NCBI GenBank assembly: GCA_963931865.1
Contig: OZ007514.1
Coordinates: forward strand, 8,782,646 to 8,846,645
Direction of reading: 5' to 3'
DNA: 64,000 nucleotides
From: Axinella damicornis
Taxonomy: Eukaryota; Porifera; Demospongiae; Axinellida; Axinellidae
How positions within the stretch are numbered: position 1 is the first letter of the stretch; the number at the start of each line of letters is the position of its first letter. Position numbers and translations under genes: made by a program. Shown here piece by piece: positions 37,301 to 43,696 of this stretch. The notes under the pieces were generated by a model. The model ran no database searches and was not told the DNA's origin. It saw only the letters and a program-made list of their open reading frames with translations.

Positions 37301-40300
37301 AATGAAGCTGTGTGACACAACTTATGGTTAATATACGGTACTATTAAACCTTGACCTTTACTGGGGTAGAAAGCAGTCTCGCTTCCTGTCCCACACCTTC
37401 CTCTGCACCACGAGATGTTCCACCGCCGCTGCTCAGGTTTTCAGGGTTGGATGTTTGTGGATAAGAGGGATTGAATCCTTTAAGAGAAATTTTTGTGCTT
37501 CTTGTTCCTATCCTGAGCCTCTACAAACGTCCTCATAGTGCATGCATGCACCTCTGAACACTGTCAAACCTGTGCGTCTACCATACTCGCTCTAATTATC
37601 TGAATGGTAAAAAATTATTAATACTGTCATTCAACATTAATTGGAAGCCACATTATAATTTCTCGCATGGCGTATTTGGCATATTACAATGGTTTGGCAC
37701 CTAAAAAATGGATGGCATCAGTATGCCTGCCACCTCCGCCTCTGCGATTGATGGCAAATCTGTCCTGCACTTTGCCGTTTTCCTTTCAGCATATACTTGT
37801 TGTCCAATCTGCGTTACCCAATCTTGTGCATGTATGTGAAGCCACGAATAACCAAGACGAAGGTGAGCTCTGTGCTTTCATTGCCAGTCATACCTCAGTC
37901 TATCGCACTGTGGGTTGTTCACTGCCATCTACACATCAATGGCTGTCAACTTTGTTCACTAGTCTACATGAATTTCGAGAACAACGCTTTCAGGAAGGAC
38001 TACATGAAATAGGAAGATTAAGGGTGGGCAATAATAATTAGAACAAGTGTGGTATATACTGAATTGAATTATGTAATTACTTCTTGAAGGGAAGTAGTTA
38101 ATCCTTGCATTGTCCTGTGCATGCAAGCCTTATGTGTACAGTGAAACCTCTCAATAGAAGGCACATTGGGGAAGATATAAATTTAGGTGTTTTGTACTAT
38201 GTATAGAGATGTCCTTTTCTCGGCGGTTCAAAATATATTAAAACTATGGGAAGCCGATTATTTGGGACCTTGAAAATTGTCCTTTGTAGAGAGGTCTATT
38301 GTGTTGGATCCCTATCTCAGAGGGTCCACTAACGGAGATTTTACTGTATTTCTCTTCACCTGCAGAGGTGACAGTGATTGTGCTGGTTGAGGTTGCAGTG
38401 GGACTGACTGCCATCATCGCCGGGTTTGGATTCCGACACACCTATATTGTGAGTACAGACGTACATGCCAAGTTTAGTGGTTCGCAATATATTGGTAAAC
38501 AGATCATCTGGTACTTTTTATGCACCAGAGAGACCATTTATTGTGGTACTCTTAACTTTCAAATCGGACTCAGGGTTACTGGCATCTAAGTATAGGTTAT
38601 ATCCCTGACCAGCGGGATATAAGACCCGTTAAATCCAAATACTGTAACCTGATTGGTTAGAATAGCCTAAGTATTGTATAAATGTGGTTAATGCGCATGA
38701 CTATCAGGCAATTTAAACCATGCGTAAATCTGGAACACGTAGGACTTCGGGTCTGTTATACAAAATGACAATAGCATGCAAGAAATGTATGTGTACTAAG
38801 CTACGTACAGAGCAGAAGTCCTAGGTTGGTTTGGGTCTGGGGGCAAGACTATAGCCCAGATCCTCCTGCACATGCAGAAAGAGGGCTGCAAAACTGGCAA
38901 TTGGCGTACCAAAAGTAGACCCACCTGGCCTGGTTCACTTTAGGTGCTGCACCCACACGTCAATATGCCTCTAGAAAATGAGGGGCTCCTGGTAGCCACG
39001 TTGCAACCAGTTGCAACTTGCTGGACACGCAACTTAGGTATTGCAGCTTGTTTCAATTAATGCACATGTCACGTGAGGACCATGCTCAGTCGTCGATCGC
39101 GATGTCGAGTCAGCAATGACATCCAAAAGTAAGACAAGAGCTTATTTCGGTGCTAAGAGCTTCGCCAGCACGGTGAGAATTGGCATGTAAGCGTCAGTGA
39201 ACGATAGCGACCACGGTCAGAATCTTTGTGGGGCCTTCATAAGACTGTACTGGCAACCAATGTCGAAGAGAGCGATCGAGCAATGGCGGCCGACGGCATG
39301 ACAAAAGTGCTTGTATCTCCACCACCAAGGTGAGTTTCGACACAATTATTTTGCGTTTGTGTCACTGCATGATAGCGATCACGACAGTGTAGTCAGAATC
39401 TTTGTAGGCCATTCTGAAGTAGTCAAACGCTTATTCATTATTTATTTACGCCGCACAATTTTCCCCCTACCAGAAGTGTAATTACGCGGCACAATTTTTC
39501 CCCTACCAGGAGTGTAATTACGCAGCACAATTTTTCCCCTACCAGGAGTGTAATATGTTGTTTGTCCCCCCATTGCAATGTGAACGACTCAAATACATTG
39601 TGAACTGCCATTATTCGGCTTGGCAGGCTAGAATCTCTTGCTTCCATAGACAGCTCTAGTCACAGCTGTGCCACATGTCAAAAACTGTTCACCACCTCTT
39701 TTGAGCGGTTAGGCAGTTGACTACGCTGATTTTCAGGGCTTTTGACAATTGACTGCACTGTAAGGTGCGGGTAAATTTAATGGAAGGGCGCTATCGTACT
39801 TGGACCATACCCAATACTGAATGGTGAATACTGTACGAGGGCTTCAACCACCCTGTGGAAGCCAACGTCCAAGCTTCTGTCTCATTAATTATTCGTGTTA
39901 TGGTCCGATAATATTAGGCCTGAGCCTAAAATTTGACCTGTTATTCTTTCTGGAAATTCCCAGAGACTTATCCCATCATTCACACGAACCCCAAAATTAT
40001 GCCGGCATATTAGGCTCAGGCCTACCAACAATTAAAGTACGCACTCAGTTCATGAGACAACACTTAGAGAATATTACTTTTAGTGTGCAGAACCCAAGTA
40101 ACTTAGCCTCGTTCCCAGGCCATTCCCACCACCAGTAATTGATTGCTTGCAGTATGCAAATGTGGAGGGGGAGGTCCTGGGAGATCTGGTCACGTGCGGT
40201 GACATCAGGTAGACACACGTTAGGTACATGGAGTGTGGTGCCCAACAAGGAATCTCAATTTCCTGTCTTGTACTGTCCGTCCAAAGGCTGAATGTCAGAG

Positions 40301-40798
40301 CATTCTCAAGGCAGACAATCGATACCATTATTTGCTTGCAATCCTGGGGACGGATTGACGCCAAACAGGTATTATAATGGTTGGGCACCACCTGTGTGTC
40401 TACCATGCATCTGTCTACCTCATATTGTCGCATGTGACCAGATATCCCAGGCCTTCCCCCGCCATTGCAAGCGATCAAATACTGGCAGTGGGATGGTGAG
40501 ACTAACAAAATTATAAGGACGTGGATATTGGTCTGGCAGGAAGTACATACTTTTGGTATAGGTACTGTACCGGAAACGCACGTACATCTTTCCTGGCCTT
40601 AGTATACCCTAATCCATTGCCCTGTGTACTTCCTGCTGAACCAACAACTACTTCATAACAAATAAATGGTGCTTGTAGTTTTACTATGATTACATTTCAT
40701 GATCCATGCAGCTTGCCCTCGGGTTCTTTGTGGGTGCCCTCTACTTCTTGTCCATCCTCATGGTCTGGATGCTGGAAAACTTCGCCCACTGGAAGTGA
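13197..40798 (+). CDS. CaCA-family (Na+/Ca2+-like) cation exchanger, 13 exons seen, 5' end missing
   Basis: A membrane antiporter that would move Ca2+ against another cation. Thirteen exons with GT/AG borders and compatible phases were joined by eye: 13197-13355, 17132-17270, 18749-18815, 19670-19804, 19980-20032, 21291-21424, 27046-27176, 28587-28748, 29217-29328, 31218-31333, 36333-36426, 38366-38448 and 40712-40798. The first carries the alpha-1-like repeat (LPAAIIGGVVL then GAVPDSAMIIASGSAG). A central cytosolic loop is Glu/Lys-rich. Exons 10-11 carry the alpha-2-like repeat (SFVITPFCSNASELMSSL, YGAATMNNTLCLGIFAALV), and the last encodes a final membrane segment ending FAHWK. About 490 residues are visible. 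The overall pattern is closest in my memory to plant NCL-like and unclassified CaCA proteins. Exons 1, 3 and 4 are each one base short. Either the gene is dying or homopolymers were under-called. The 27.6-kb span is mostly transposons in introns. Confidence 0.8.
13356..13862 (+). other. Exchanger intron, no feature
   Basis: Pyrimidine-rich patches (13600-13740) but no bounded repeat or exon seen before the MITE at 13863. Confidence 0.4.
13863..14245. mobile_element. MITE family B, complete copy in exchanger intron
   Basis: Left end tagcctcgtacccaggcc and right end complementary to tagccttgttcccaggcc, with similarity continuing inward for ~120 bases. The flanks attctgagc (13854-13862) and attctgacc (14246-14254) match at 8 of 9 positions, consistent with a 9-bp target duplication as in the cleaner copy at 61512. 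No coding capacity. Confidence 0.8.
14246..14808 (+). other. Exchanger intron, no feature
   Basis: No exon-like frame or repeat boundary could be supported. Confidence 0.35.
14809..15564. mobile_element. Foldback element with ~190-bp arms
   Basis: The left arm (14809-15017) and right arm (15355-15564) are inverted copies. Landmarks are tttacaatcggtggactgg at the outer end, caaaattccatgaaacgccc in the middle and atttccgaggtcaaaggtca at the inner end. The spacer contains a family B end (15053) and a small hairpin (tagtctcgcgggccagac ... ggcttgcgagacta, 15158-15220). Non-coding. The class is unknown. Confidence 0.85.
15907..15957. repeat. 18-bp tandem repeat, ~3 copies
   Basis: The unit gcagctggatgccttcgt is repeated almost perfectly three times. 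Confidence 0.9.
15981..16414. mobile_element. Foldback element with ~180-bp arms
   Basis: The left arm starts ttaaggttatgggatactcg and the right arm ends with its complement (cgagtatcccgtaacctta). Arms pair across agcgtgagcaacttgattct and ggaagcttttttcgat, around a ~85-base spacer. CpG-rich (tgcgcgcgcc) outer segments are notable. Short frames on both strands encode the same peptide because of the symmetry; they are not genes. Confidence 0.88.
16575..16599. repeat. Homopolymer C tract (about 25)
   Basis: An uninterrupted C run, followed by a family B right-end fragment (gcctgggaacaaggct near 16641). Confidence 0.85.
17132..17270 (+). CDS. Exchanger exon 2
   Basis: Begins after tgtttccctag; the first base completes the split Gly codon of exon 1. 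It encodes TLAGSTIMLLTLPWFGSLIL (a membrane segment) and ends FYKQ before gtaact. The frame is intact. The TLAGST block follows the GMG of exon 1, as expected in this family. Confidence 0.85.
17356..17376. repeat. Homopolymer G tract (about 21)
   Basis: An uninterrupted G run in the exchanger intron. Confidence 0.85.
17560..17698. mobile_element. MITE family B right-end fragment
   Basis: Ends in ggcctgggaacaaggcta. Its inner part is the inverse of the left end of the neighbouring copy at 17877, including ccccagcgttagtactgcaagc. The matching left half is missing. Confidence 0.65.
17877..18220. mobile_element. MITE family B copy
   Basis: Left tagccttgttcccaggcc and right ggcctgggaacgaggcta. 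The termini are inverted and the inner regions less so. No convincing target duplication. Non-coding. Confidence 0.7.
18632..18746 (+). repeat. 41-bp tandem repeat (2.8 copies) ending at a splice acceptor
   Basis: The unit gctcagcaaggagtactcta...ctgtacactgcat starts at 18632, 18673 and 18714. The third copy breaks off two bases before the putative exon at 18749, so the acceptor (tctgcaag) derives from repeat sequence. Confidence 0.9.
18749..18815 (+). CDS. Exchanger exon 3
   Basis: Encodes VTVFPDVTYSAIVMLVTVLP and ends in phase 2 at gtaagt. With the phase of exon 2, one base is missing at the exon start, in the G run at 18748-18751. The acceptor has no normal pyrimidine tract and is formed by the tandem repeat. 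Confidence 0.65.
19670..19804 (+). CDS. Exchanger exon 4
   Basis: After tttttccag. Encodes IVQGADWHWRPT, then a membrane segment AALATFIIAMLL. A one-base slip in the T run near 19790-19795 is needed to keep the frame through to the CAG before gtgggg. Both borders fit neighbouring phases. Confidence 0.65.
19980..20032 (+). CDS. Exchanger exon 5
   Basis: A short exon encoding VLYSVSAKRKETLRREE between aactaacag and gtaagt. Basic, membrane-proximal cytosolic segment; the frame is intact. Confidence 0.8.
20310..21206 (-). pseudogene. Antisense relic of a Ty3/gypsy pol 3' end
   Basis: Read on the minus strand, broken frames encode the C-terminal integrase region of a gypsy-type polyprotein. A segment with RLGHSIALCSVCL, KPAAVHSGFSLL and DPRLPTEAALSPP (21012-21190) is followed by VKFTVGDHVFVP (near 20870) and AYKFARPFHGPYRVL (near 20800). 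Frameshifts and stops are frequent. The lineage differs from the intact element at 21931-26314, whose C-terminus does not match. It lies in the exchanger intron. Confidence 0.65.
20550..20729. repeat. 60-bp tandem repeat, 3 copies
   Basis: The unit attcattggacagttgtact...gggcgacttgaattgc starts at 20550, 20610 and 20670 and diverges in the third copy. It sits inside the antisense gypsy relic. Confidence 0.92.
21291..21424 (+). CDS. Exchanger exon 6
   Basis: After ttccccgtag. Encodes IKRRVVKQFYLMSLQRFQ and a Glu/Ala-rich tail ending SKQLLT before gtgaga. The frame is intact. This is the start of the central cytosolic loop. Confidence 0.85.
21931..22112 (+). repeat. 5' LTR of Ty3/gypsy element
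   Basis: 182 bases, starting tgtagtgttatg and ending ctgacatgaca. It reads identical to the 3' LTR at 26133-26314. The element is flanked by gtact on both sides (21926-21930 and 26315-26319), a 5-bp target duplication. Confidence 0.95.
22115..22130 (+). promoter_or_regulatory. Candidate primer binding site
   Basis: Directly inside the 5' LTR, ttttggcgacgaagatg contains TGG followed by cgacgaag, the usual position and start of a tRNA primer binding site. Which tRNA pairs was not determined. It overlaps the gag start. Confidence 0.6.
22127..24250 (+). CDS. Ty3/gypsy Gag-Pol, first part (gag, protease, RT)
   Basis: The first ATG is at 22127. Order: a gag domain (SEFDSAKEDWKVYEERM onward), two CCHC knuckles (CYRCGRKGHISTKC, CHGCKRKGHLKRAC; ~22709-22811), an aspartic protease with LDTGASMSLI (~23014) and an RT with LDLQQAYQQLPL, RLPFGVASAPGIFQ and FIDDILIA (~23856-23880). 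Gag and Pol share one frame with no recoding site. The frame breaks near 24164-24169, where an extra ta in a tata run shifts reading just before RNase H. The gag and knuckle style resembles the K02A2.6/Mag-like branch of Ty3/gypsy (from memory). With this lesion the element would make Gag, protease and most of RT, but not RNase H or integrase. Confidence 0.93.
24164..26025 (+). CDS. Ty3/gypsy Pol, second part (RNase H, integrase), out of frame
   Basis: An open frame (track start 24247) continues the polyprotein after the dinucleotide slip. It carries an RNase H domain (CDASAYGLGVVL, then YASRTLSDAERNYSQLEKE), an integrase zinc finger (HGGHPGICR...CTQCQ) and a core D-D35-E: DFAGPF near 25160, SDNGTGF near 25320, and NGLAERAVQ with Glu 36 residues after the second Asp. 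The C-terminal domain has RTGPVSF (GPF/Y-like). The tail is Pro/Ser-rich and ends at a TAA at 26023-26025. No env-like frame follows. Apart from the slip at its 5' edge it is undamaged. Confidence 0.92.
26120..26132 (+). promoter_or_regulatory. Polypurine tract of Ty3/gypsy element
   Basis: aggggaaaggaa lies directly before the 3' LTR, the expected plus-strand primer position. Confidence 0.8.
26133..26314 (+). repeat. 3' LTR of Ty3/gypsy element
   Basis: 182 bases; no difference from the 5' LTR was found by eye, which suggests a recent insertion. Followed by the gtact target duplicate. Confidence 0.95.
26320..27045 (+). other. Exchanger intron, no feature
   Basis: Unique AT-rich intron sequence; ccagaaatttagggtgggc near 26477 resembles a stretch near 18550, probably an old shared repeat. 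Confidence 0.4.
27046..27176 (+). CDS. Exchanger exon 7 (acidic cytosolic loop)
   Basis: After gttgtgcag. Encodes PTHKKYAKVWRMHRG and then a Glu/Lys/Gly-rich tail (ENEAEKGEEKGQGEAEKE) before gtgagt. Intact frame and phase. The charged loop is typical of the large intracellular segment of exchangers. Confidence 0.8.
27622..28182. mobile_element. MITE family E
   Basis: Left gtagtgtcccgctaatacgc and right gcgtattaacgggacgctac are inverted. Cytosine-rich subterminal stretches (acgccccc) pair with G-rich ones at the other end. Short frames inside (27727-27960, 27923-28213) have no support. Confidence 0.75.
28474..28488. repeat. Homopolymer G tract
   Basis: A G run of about 15, followed by cctcgaataaacgtcgcggc. 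A partly inverted partner (caccgccctcgaatagtcgc) lies near 28901, so 28470-28980 may be another degenerate MITE. Confidence 0.6.
28587..28748 (+). CDS. Exchanger exon 8
   Basis: The frame ends LLIKALSAQATYGSCQILPI at gtgagt, phase 0, and joins exon 9 (VTIFSDPMV) without a slip. The 5' border at gaagatag is the first acceptor before an in-frame stop and fits the phase of exon 7, but its pyrimidine tract is weak, so the start is less certain than the end. Confidence 0.6.
29217..29328 (+). CDS. Exchanger exon 9
   Basis: After cataattag. Encodes VTIFSDPMVNSLTALTTDND and ends HVPIP plus one base at gtaagt. The FSDPMV block precedes the alpha-2 repeat in related exchangers. Confidence 0.82.
29510..29730. 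mobile_element. MITE family F, copy 1 (TA target)
   Basis: TA then cagcggattacacttcc at the left; ggaagtgcaatccactg then TA at the right. An inverted-orientation homologue of the same length lies at 34572-34791. The interior has aagaacttc and gggtggagcttca in both. Confidence 0.82.
30006..30050. repeat. 15-bp tandem repeat, 3 copies
   Basis: The unit tctcatttcgcctac is repeated three times. Related words (tcattttgcctactc, gagtaggtgaaatgac) occur at 30066 and 30329, suggesting the two ends of a small element. Confidence 0.85.
30715..31135. mobile_element. MITE family G, copy 1
   Basis: The left end tgtgaccctctctgggaaag and the right end (gcggagagggtcaca) are inverted, with accacttgg partners inside. 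The centre holds a long imperfect hairpin: cgcgtaggacttccgg pairs with cggaagtcctacgcg. A degenerate second copy is at 38480-38826. Confidence 0.8.
31218..31333 (+). CDS. Exchanger exon 10 (alpha-2 repeat)
   Basis: After ccatgcag. Encodes FYLSFVITPFCSNASELMSS and ASKKKKVNTSLTYSQ, ending at gtacgt. The SNASEL core is the hallmark of the second alpha repeat. Intact. Confidence 0.9.
31635..31740. repeat. Palindrome and GTTCC repeats upstream of transposase
   Basis: cgttgaacggccgttcaacg is a perfect 20-base palindrome. It is followed by two blocks of tandem gttcc. They lie 80-190 bases before the transposase ATG at 31821 and could be transposase-binding or promoter sequence (inference). Confidence 0.6.
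31821..33000 (+). CDS. Tc1-like DD34E transposase with one intron
   Basis: Exon 1 (31821-32356) and exon 2 (32583-33000) are joined by a GT/AG intron of 226 bases (gtaagc ... cacaacag). The spliced frame is exactly 317 codons plus stop, a normal length for Tc1-like transposases. The N-terminus holds a paired-like helix-turn-helix (RPRKIAELLNEGLKASRRGV) and a GRP-like linker (RRPGSGRPSR). The catalytic triad is visible: Asp in VVFTDETSIQL, Asp in MQDNDPKHTS and Glu in CSPIENLW, with 34 residues between the last two. It cuts and rejoins transposon ends, normally at TA. No frame lesion was seen, so it may be functional or recently active. Clear terminal repeats were not located, so the transposon limits are unknown. 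It sits in the exchanger intron on the same strand. An unspliced intron would truncate the protein before the second Asp. Confidence 0.88.
33268..33330 (+). repeat. Direct repeat of sequence upstream of the transposase
   Basis: ggcgacaacaaagatggagg here resembles ggcgacaacaatgatggaga at 31563; similarity spans ~45 bases. In both copies an ATG/GTG-led frame (ATTxMExTxxPT) is open. The two copies bracket the Tc1-like gene in direct orientation. Confidence 0.55.
33722..34200 (-). pseudogene. N-terminal fragment of a transposon-associated protein
   Basis: A 153-codon minus-strand frame with non-random composition: an acidic Ser/Glu stretch (DSDSGEESGEESYGE), then ETCHCTLGYDNAPCSQAL and RDQCLEPERDIAVLGQL before a stop. 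A Cys-rich block followed by a Leu-Gly-Gln-Leu segment recalls the N-terminus of integrase-type transposon proteins I have seen in marine invertebrates; that is memory, not proof. No ATG is clearly placed and nothing like an integrase follows. The 5' flank contains the shared word caaaggtcacgtatgcggtc. Confidence 0.4.
34572..34791. mobile_element. MITE family F, copy 2
   Basis: cagtggattgcacttcc at the left and agtgcaatccactgta at the right. Aligned as reverse complement to 29510-29730 along its whole length, with scattered substitutions. Confidence 0.82.
34995..35057. repeat. Strong short hairpin
   Basis: caagagcgcataagtaggtc pairs with gacctacttatgcgctcttg around a ~20-base GC-rich loop. 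Stem perfect over about 20 bp. Possibly the remnant of a tiny palindromic element. Confidence 0.9.
35058..36332 (+). other. Exchanger intron, no further feature
   Basis: Several short frames (e.g. 35552-35800) lack splice or domain support. Confidence 0.4.
36333..36426 (+). CDS. Exchanger exon 11
   Basis: After ccatcctag. Encodes LYGAATMNNTLCLGIFAALV and YFRELDWFYSA, ending at gtaagt with one spare base. Completes the alpha-2 region. Intact. Confidence 0.9.
36427..38365 (+). other. Exchanger intron, no feature
   Basis: AT-rich. The 124-codon frame at 37667-38041 (+) has no recognisable domain and no splice partner; treated as chance. Confidence 0.4.
38366..38448 (+). CDS. Exchanger exon 12
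   Basis: After cacctgcag. Encodes VTVIVLVEVAVGLTAIIAGF and ends HTYI at gtgagt. A membrane segment; phases match both neighbours. Confidence 0.88.
38480..38826. mobile_element. MITE family G, degenerate copy 2
   Basis: Colinear with 30730-31015: caccagagag, tggtactctta, aatcggact, gcaatttaaa, cgtaggactt and agaagtccta occur in the same order. The termini are lost. Confidence 0.65.
39283..39329 (+). CDS. Candidate first coding exon, gene unknown
   Basis: An ATG in good context (gagcaATGGCGG) opens MAADGMTKVLVSPPP and runs into gtgagt. The ~200 bases before it are unusually CpG-rich, as for a promoter. It lies in the last exchanger intron on the same strand. No second exon was recognised, so this is a weak call. 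Confidence 0.25.
39450..39553. repeat. 36-bp tandem repeat, ~3 copies
   Basis: The unit cgcacaatttttcccctacc...gtgtaatta is repeated three times with minor changes. Confidence 0.9.
40104..40505. mobile_element. MITE family B copy with decayed right end
   Basis: The left end tagcctcgttcccaggcc and inner sequence (gattgcttgcagtatgcaaa) match 13863-14245. The right inner region matches as far as gcaagcgatcaaatactggc, but the last ~25 bases are lost. Confidence 0.75.
40529..40644. mobile_element. Small MITE family C copy
   Basis: ttggtctggcaggaagtac at the left and gtacttcctgctgaaccaa at the right, inverted. Another copy lies at 52909-53026, and fragments near 10240 and 11110. Confidence 0.7.
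40712..40798 (+). CDS. Exchanger exon 13 (last)
   Basis: After gatccatgcag. Encodes LALGFFVGALYFLSILMVWM and ends ENFAHWK-stop (TGA 40796-40798). A final membrane helix and short tail; length is ordinary for the C-terminus of the family. No clear poly(A) signal was assigned. Confidence 0.88.
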   Translation, partial: LALGFFVGALYFLSILMVWMLENFAHWK

Positions 40799-41127
40799 TT
40801 TTGACGTACCAGGAGAGGTAGGAGAGAGTATCGATTTCGAAATGCATGGAAGACTCTTTAGCAGCTGCTTTGTGTTAGTTATCAGTTTGTTTTGTACTTA
40901 GTAATAACTTTTTGCACAATGTTTCTTGCCATAATAATATGCACTCATTTTATCCCCAAGGATTGTTGTACATTCTTGTGTATATTCTGCTACTTGTTGT
41001 AGGACCAGTTGTACACTCATGTAATAATACTTTTGTAGAAATCCATCATCATGTTTTGTAGAATTAATGTAGGCAACTAAACCTGGGGAGACTGGGGTAG
41101 TTAACTCATCAGAAAGTGATCCAGAGT

Positions 41128-41174
41128 TAGCCTCGTTCGACGGAAAGCTGGGTGTGGGACTGGGAACGAGGCTA
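41128..41174. repeat. 47-bp mini-hairpin with family B termini
   Basis: tagcctcgtt ... ggaacgaggcta surround only ~25 bases; an internally deleted family B derivative. Confidence 0.6.
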
Positions 41175-41365
41175 ATCCAGAGTATAATCAACTTCAGTCA
41201 TGGTGGTTGTGATGATTACTGCATAAATTGATATGCCCATGGCAGTATGAACATGGGGTTCGTACTTTGTAGCTAGATATTACAAAGTTGATAAGTGAAC
41301 TGAATGTTTCCATGACAACGGGATCAACATGAACCAAGTAAACATGGACATACATTAAGATTTTA

Positions 41366-41462
41366 ACGTGTGTCTGTGAGTGACGGAAGTGGGATGTTCG
41401 TGGGGCGGGACTAGACTATAGTGACGCGCGACCTTCATACTTTAATTTATTTACGTACTGAA
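41366..41462. repeat. ~97-bp fragment of the foldback repeat R
   Basis: gtgagtgacggaagtgggat through gactatagtgacgcgcgacc to tactgaacct is repeated almost exactly at 46312-46400, the outer edge of repeat R. Confidence 0.85.
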
Positions 41463-42295
41463 CCTCCTCACTGCATGTAAGGCTGGGACGGGCTAGGATG
41501 TACATATTAGTATGCCAACTTCACCTTGGTTTTACACAGACATAGATCATTGTGTTCCATGTTGTTGATGATAATATGAAAGTGAAACCTCAAAACTCCA
41601 CCCATGTATAATCAATTACGTCATAACTATTACATGACGTCAGTGGGTGGGACCGGCGTTGCCAACATAAACATACACAAAGGCAGAGAAGCGGATTATG
41701 TCCCGGTTAGCTACAGCGTACTGAGTGGTACCGTTCGAACGTACACATAACCAACTCAAAAACCTATATACCCGGTAGATTTCTCGAACTCAGCCGGTGT
41801 CATAGGGAATCTGGCACCCCCGAGAATTTGGCACCCCCATGCCAAATTCCCTAGGGATACTGGTACCCCCTCAGGGATTTTGGCATCCCCCATGCAACAG
41901 GGAATATGGCACCCGCACGCATTATTCCCTAGGGAATATGGCACCCCATGCAAATTTTCGTCGGTGTCAAGTAGACATACTGATGTATGTATAGTAGTAG
42001 GCTAGTGATTGCAAGAAATTATTGTTAAACTTTACTGGTTGGCACTCTCTTGTCAAGGGGGTGTCATATTCCCTAGGGAATATGGCACCCTCACGCAATT
42101 TTTCATCAACAGTTACTGATTTATTAGAAATTACTATTGAAAAATTAATTGTTTCAGTACGCAGATATTATACTCTATGGCTGCGGCCATGCATTAGTCA
42201 TAATTATACCAGTGCTTATACCATTTTCGTATCTCCCTGTACTCTGTATTTTGTTGTTTATAGCTAGGTGCTGGACACCCAACATGTTTCTTATA

Positions 42296-42622
42296 TTATA
42301 TTGTAAAAGAAGATAAACAAAAAGAAAAGAAGTAGTCTATTAATTTTATTACACAAAACTGCATCATTATATACAGGAAGCTAGGAAGAGGTTTGCTTGT
42401 AGAGTGTAGGACGCCATCAACAAGCAGAAACCTTTTTGCTTGTTTCCGAATGACACCTTTCTCAACCTTCGTCGCTGTTTCGGGGTATCTTGCGCTGGCT
42501 AAATACTTCATCGTAGACCTTGATCTCATCCAAACCGTCCGCCGTTCCAAGTTCGATCTCCGCCATCTTGTGACTAGTAGCGCATTGCAAGCTTCTTCAA
42601 ATACATTTTCCATGACTGACAC
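42296..42622 (-). pseudogene. Possible integrase N-terminal fragment
   Basis: A 108-codon minus-strand frame starting MSVMENVFEEACNAL. A segment reading VIRKQAKRFLLVDGVLHST resembles the region just before the zinc finger of integrase-type transposases (basic residues then a hydrophobic-Asp-Gly-Val-Leu block), as does KNSLRRRSKYFRLENQDLYY in the larger element. Nothing catalytic follows. It is inside the TGTCA-ended element, so it may be its residual gene. Confidence 0.4.
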
Positions 42623-42650
42623 CTTCTGATAAGGTCACTATAGGACTCAA

Positions 42651-42946
42651 TGTTGTTTTAGTTATGTAAAACTGAAATAGTTTAGTTTTTGGTTTTAATT
42701 AGGTAGAAGTCGCATTGTTTAGTTTAGTTTTAGTTTTAATTACTAAATCTCAAAAGGGTTAGTAAAGGCTCTTTTAGTTTTAGTAACCACCATTTTTGGG
42801 TGATTTTCATATTAGTTTAGTTGTAGTTTTAATTAGCGGGCTGAGACAGTCCTCATTTTAGTTTTAGTTTTAATTACTAAAGCGAAATATGCCATACTAA
42901 AATGCATTATAGTTTTAGTTTTAGTTAACTAAAACAACATTGCTAT
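42651..42946. mobile_element. hAT-like MITE, copy 1
   Basis: caatgttgttttagtta at the left and taactaaaacaacattg at the right are perfect inverted repeats. Flanks ctatagga and ctataggt suggest an ~8-bp duplication, as for hAT elements (inference). The interior is tagttttag-rich. A second, end-less copy is at 51961-52177. Confidence 0.75.
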
Positions 42947-43696
42947 AGGTTCAGCAATGCCTAGCTTTGATTCGCTGGTATACGTTCAGCTGTATCGTAA
43001 CGGGATGCCAAATTCCCCAAGGGGTGCACCGCGGGGTGCCAAATTCCCTCAGCGTATTTTGCATGGGGGTTCCAATTTCCCTAGGGTATTTAGCATGGGG
43101 GTGCCATAAATCGGGGGTGCCAAATTCCCCATGACACCGGGAAGTTGCTCAACGACGCAAACAGCCACTCCAGAGATGGCCAGTGGGAGCATAGTTTCCG
43201 TCACAGCAACTCCTACGAGCAATATTTCCACAATCTACCCGGTAGGCAGACGCAGCCATTCCTACTCTTTGGATTGCCACCGGTAAGGTCAAGAATACCA
43301 AAGCACACATATTCCGCCTCGCTCGACTTCTCGTTCTCCCTCTGATTTGCGGCCTTTCAACCGCAAAGGCCTGAAAGTCACGGGACAAGTGACCACGCCC
43401 CACTTTTCTCATGGGGTCGTTTGACCGTTTCCAACGAACAAACTCGTCTGTACAGCAGGCATGGCACCTCGGACATCGGCGTCTAATGCTAGATCGCTAG
43501 CGCTTTGCAATCGCTTGAAGATGGATGCCGTATACAGTCCAATAAAACACGAAATCAGTATTCATGGCATTCTGTAACGTAATAAACCAACCGCAATCAG
43601 ATGACATTTAGTGCCGTGTGCAATCGTTTCCATAGATACGCACGGCGCGCGAAATTCTTGCTATGGTCAACCCGACCCACATACAGTGAGTCAAAC

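Larger units (their letters stand above)
41798..43136. mobile_element. TGTCA-ended element, CCGG target duplication
   Basis: Starts tgtcatagggaatctggcac and ends with the inverted partner (caaattccccatgaca). CCGG flanks both sides (41794-41797, 43137-43140). Subterminal repeats around ccctagggaat/ggcaccccc occur at both ends. It shares termini and target with the larger element at 47221-57600. The centre holds a minus-strand frame and a hAT-like MITE, so it seems non-autonomous. Confidence 0.8.

Noticed and set aside
37667..38041. 124-codon + strand frame in the exchanger intron
   Set aside because: No domain, no splice partners, not repeated elsewhere in the window.
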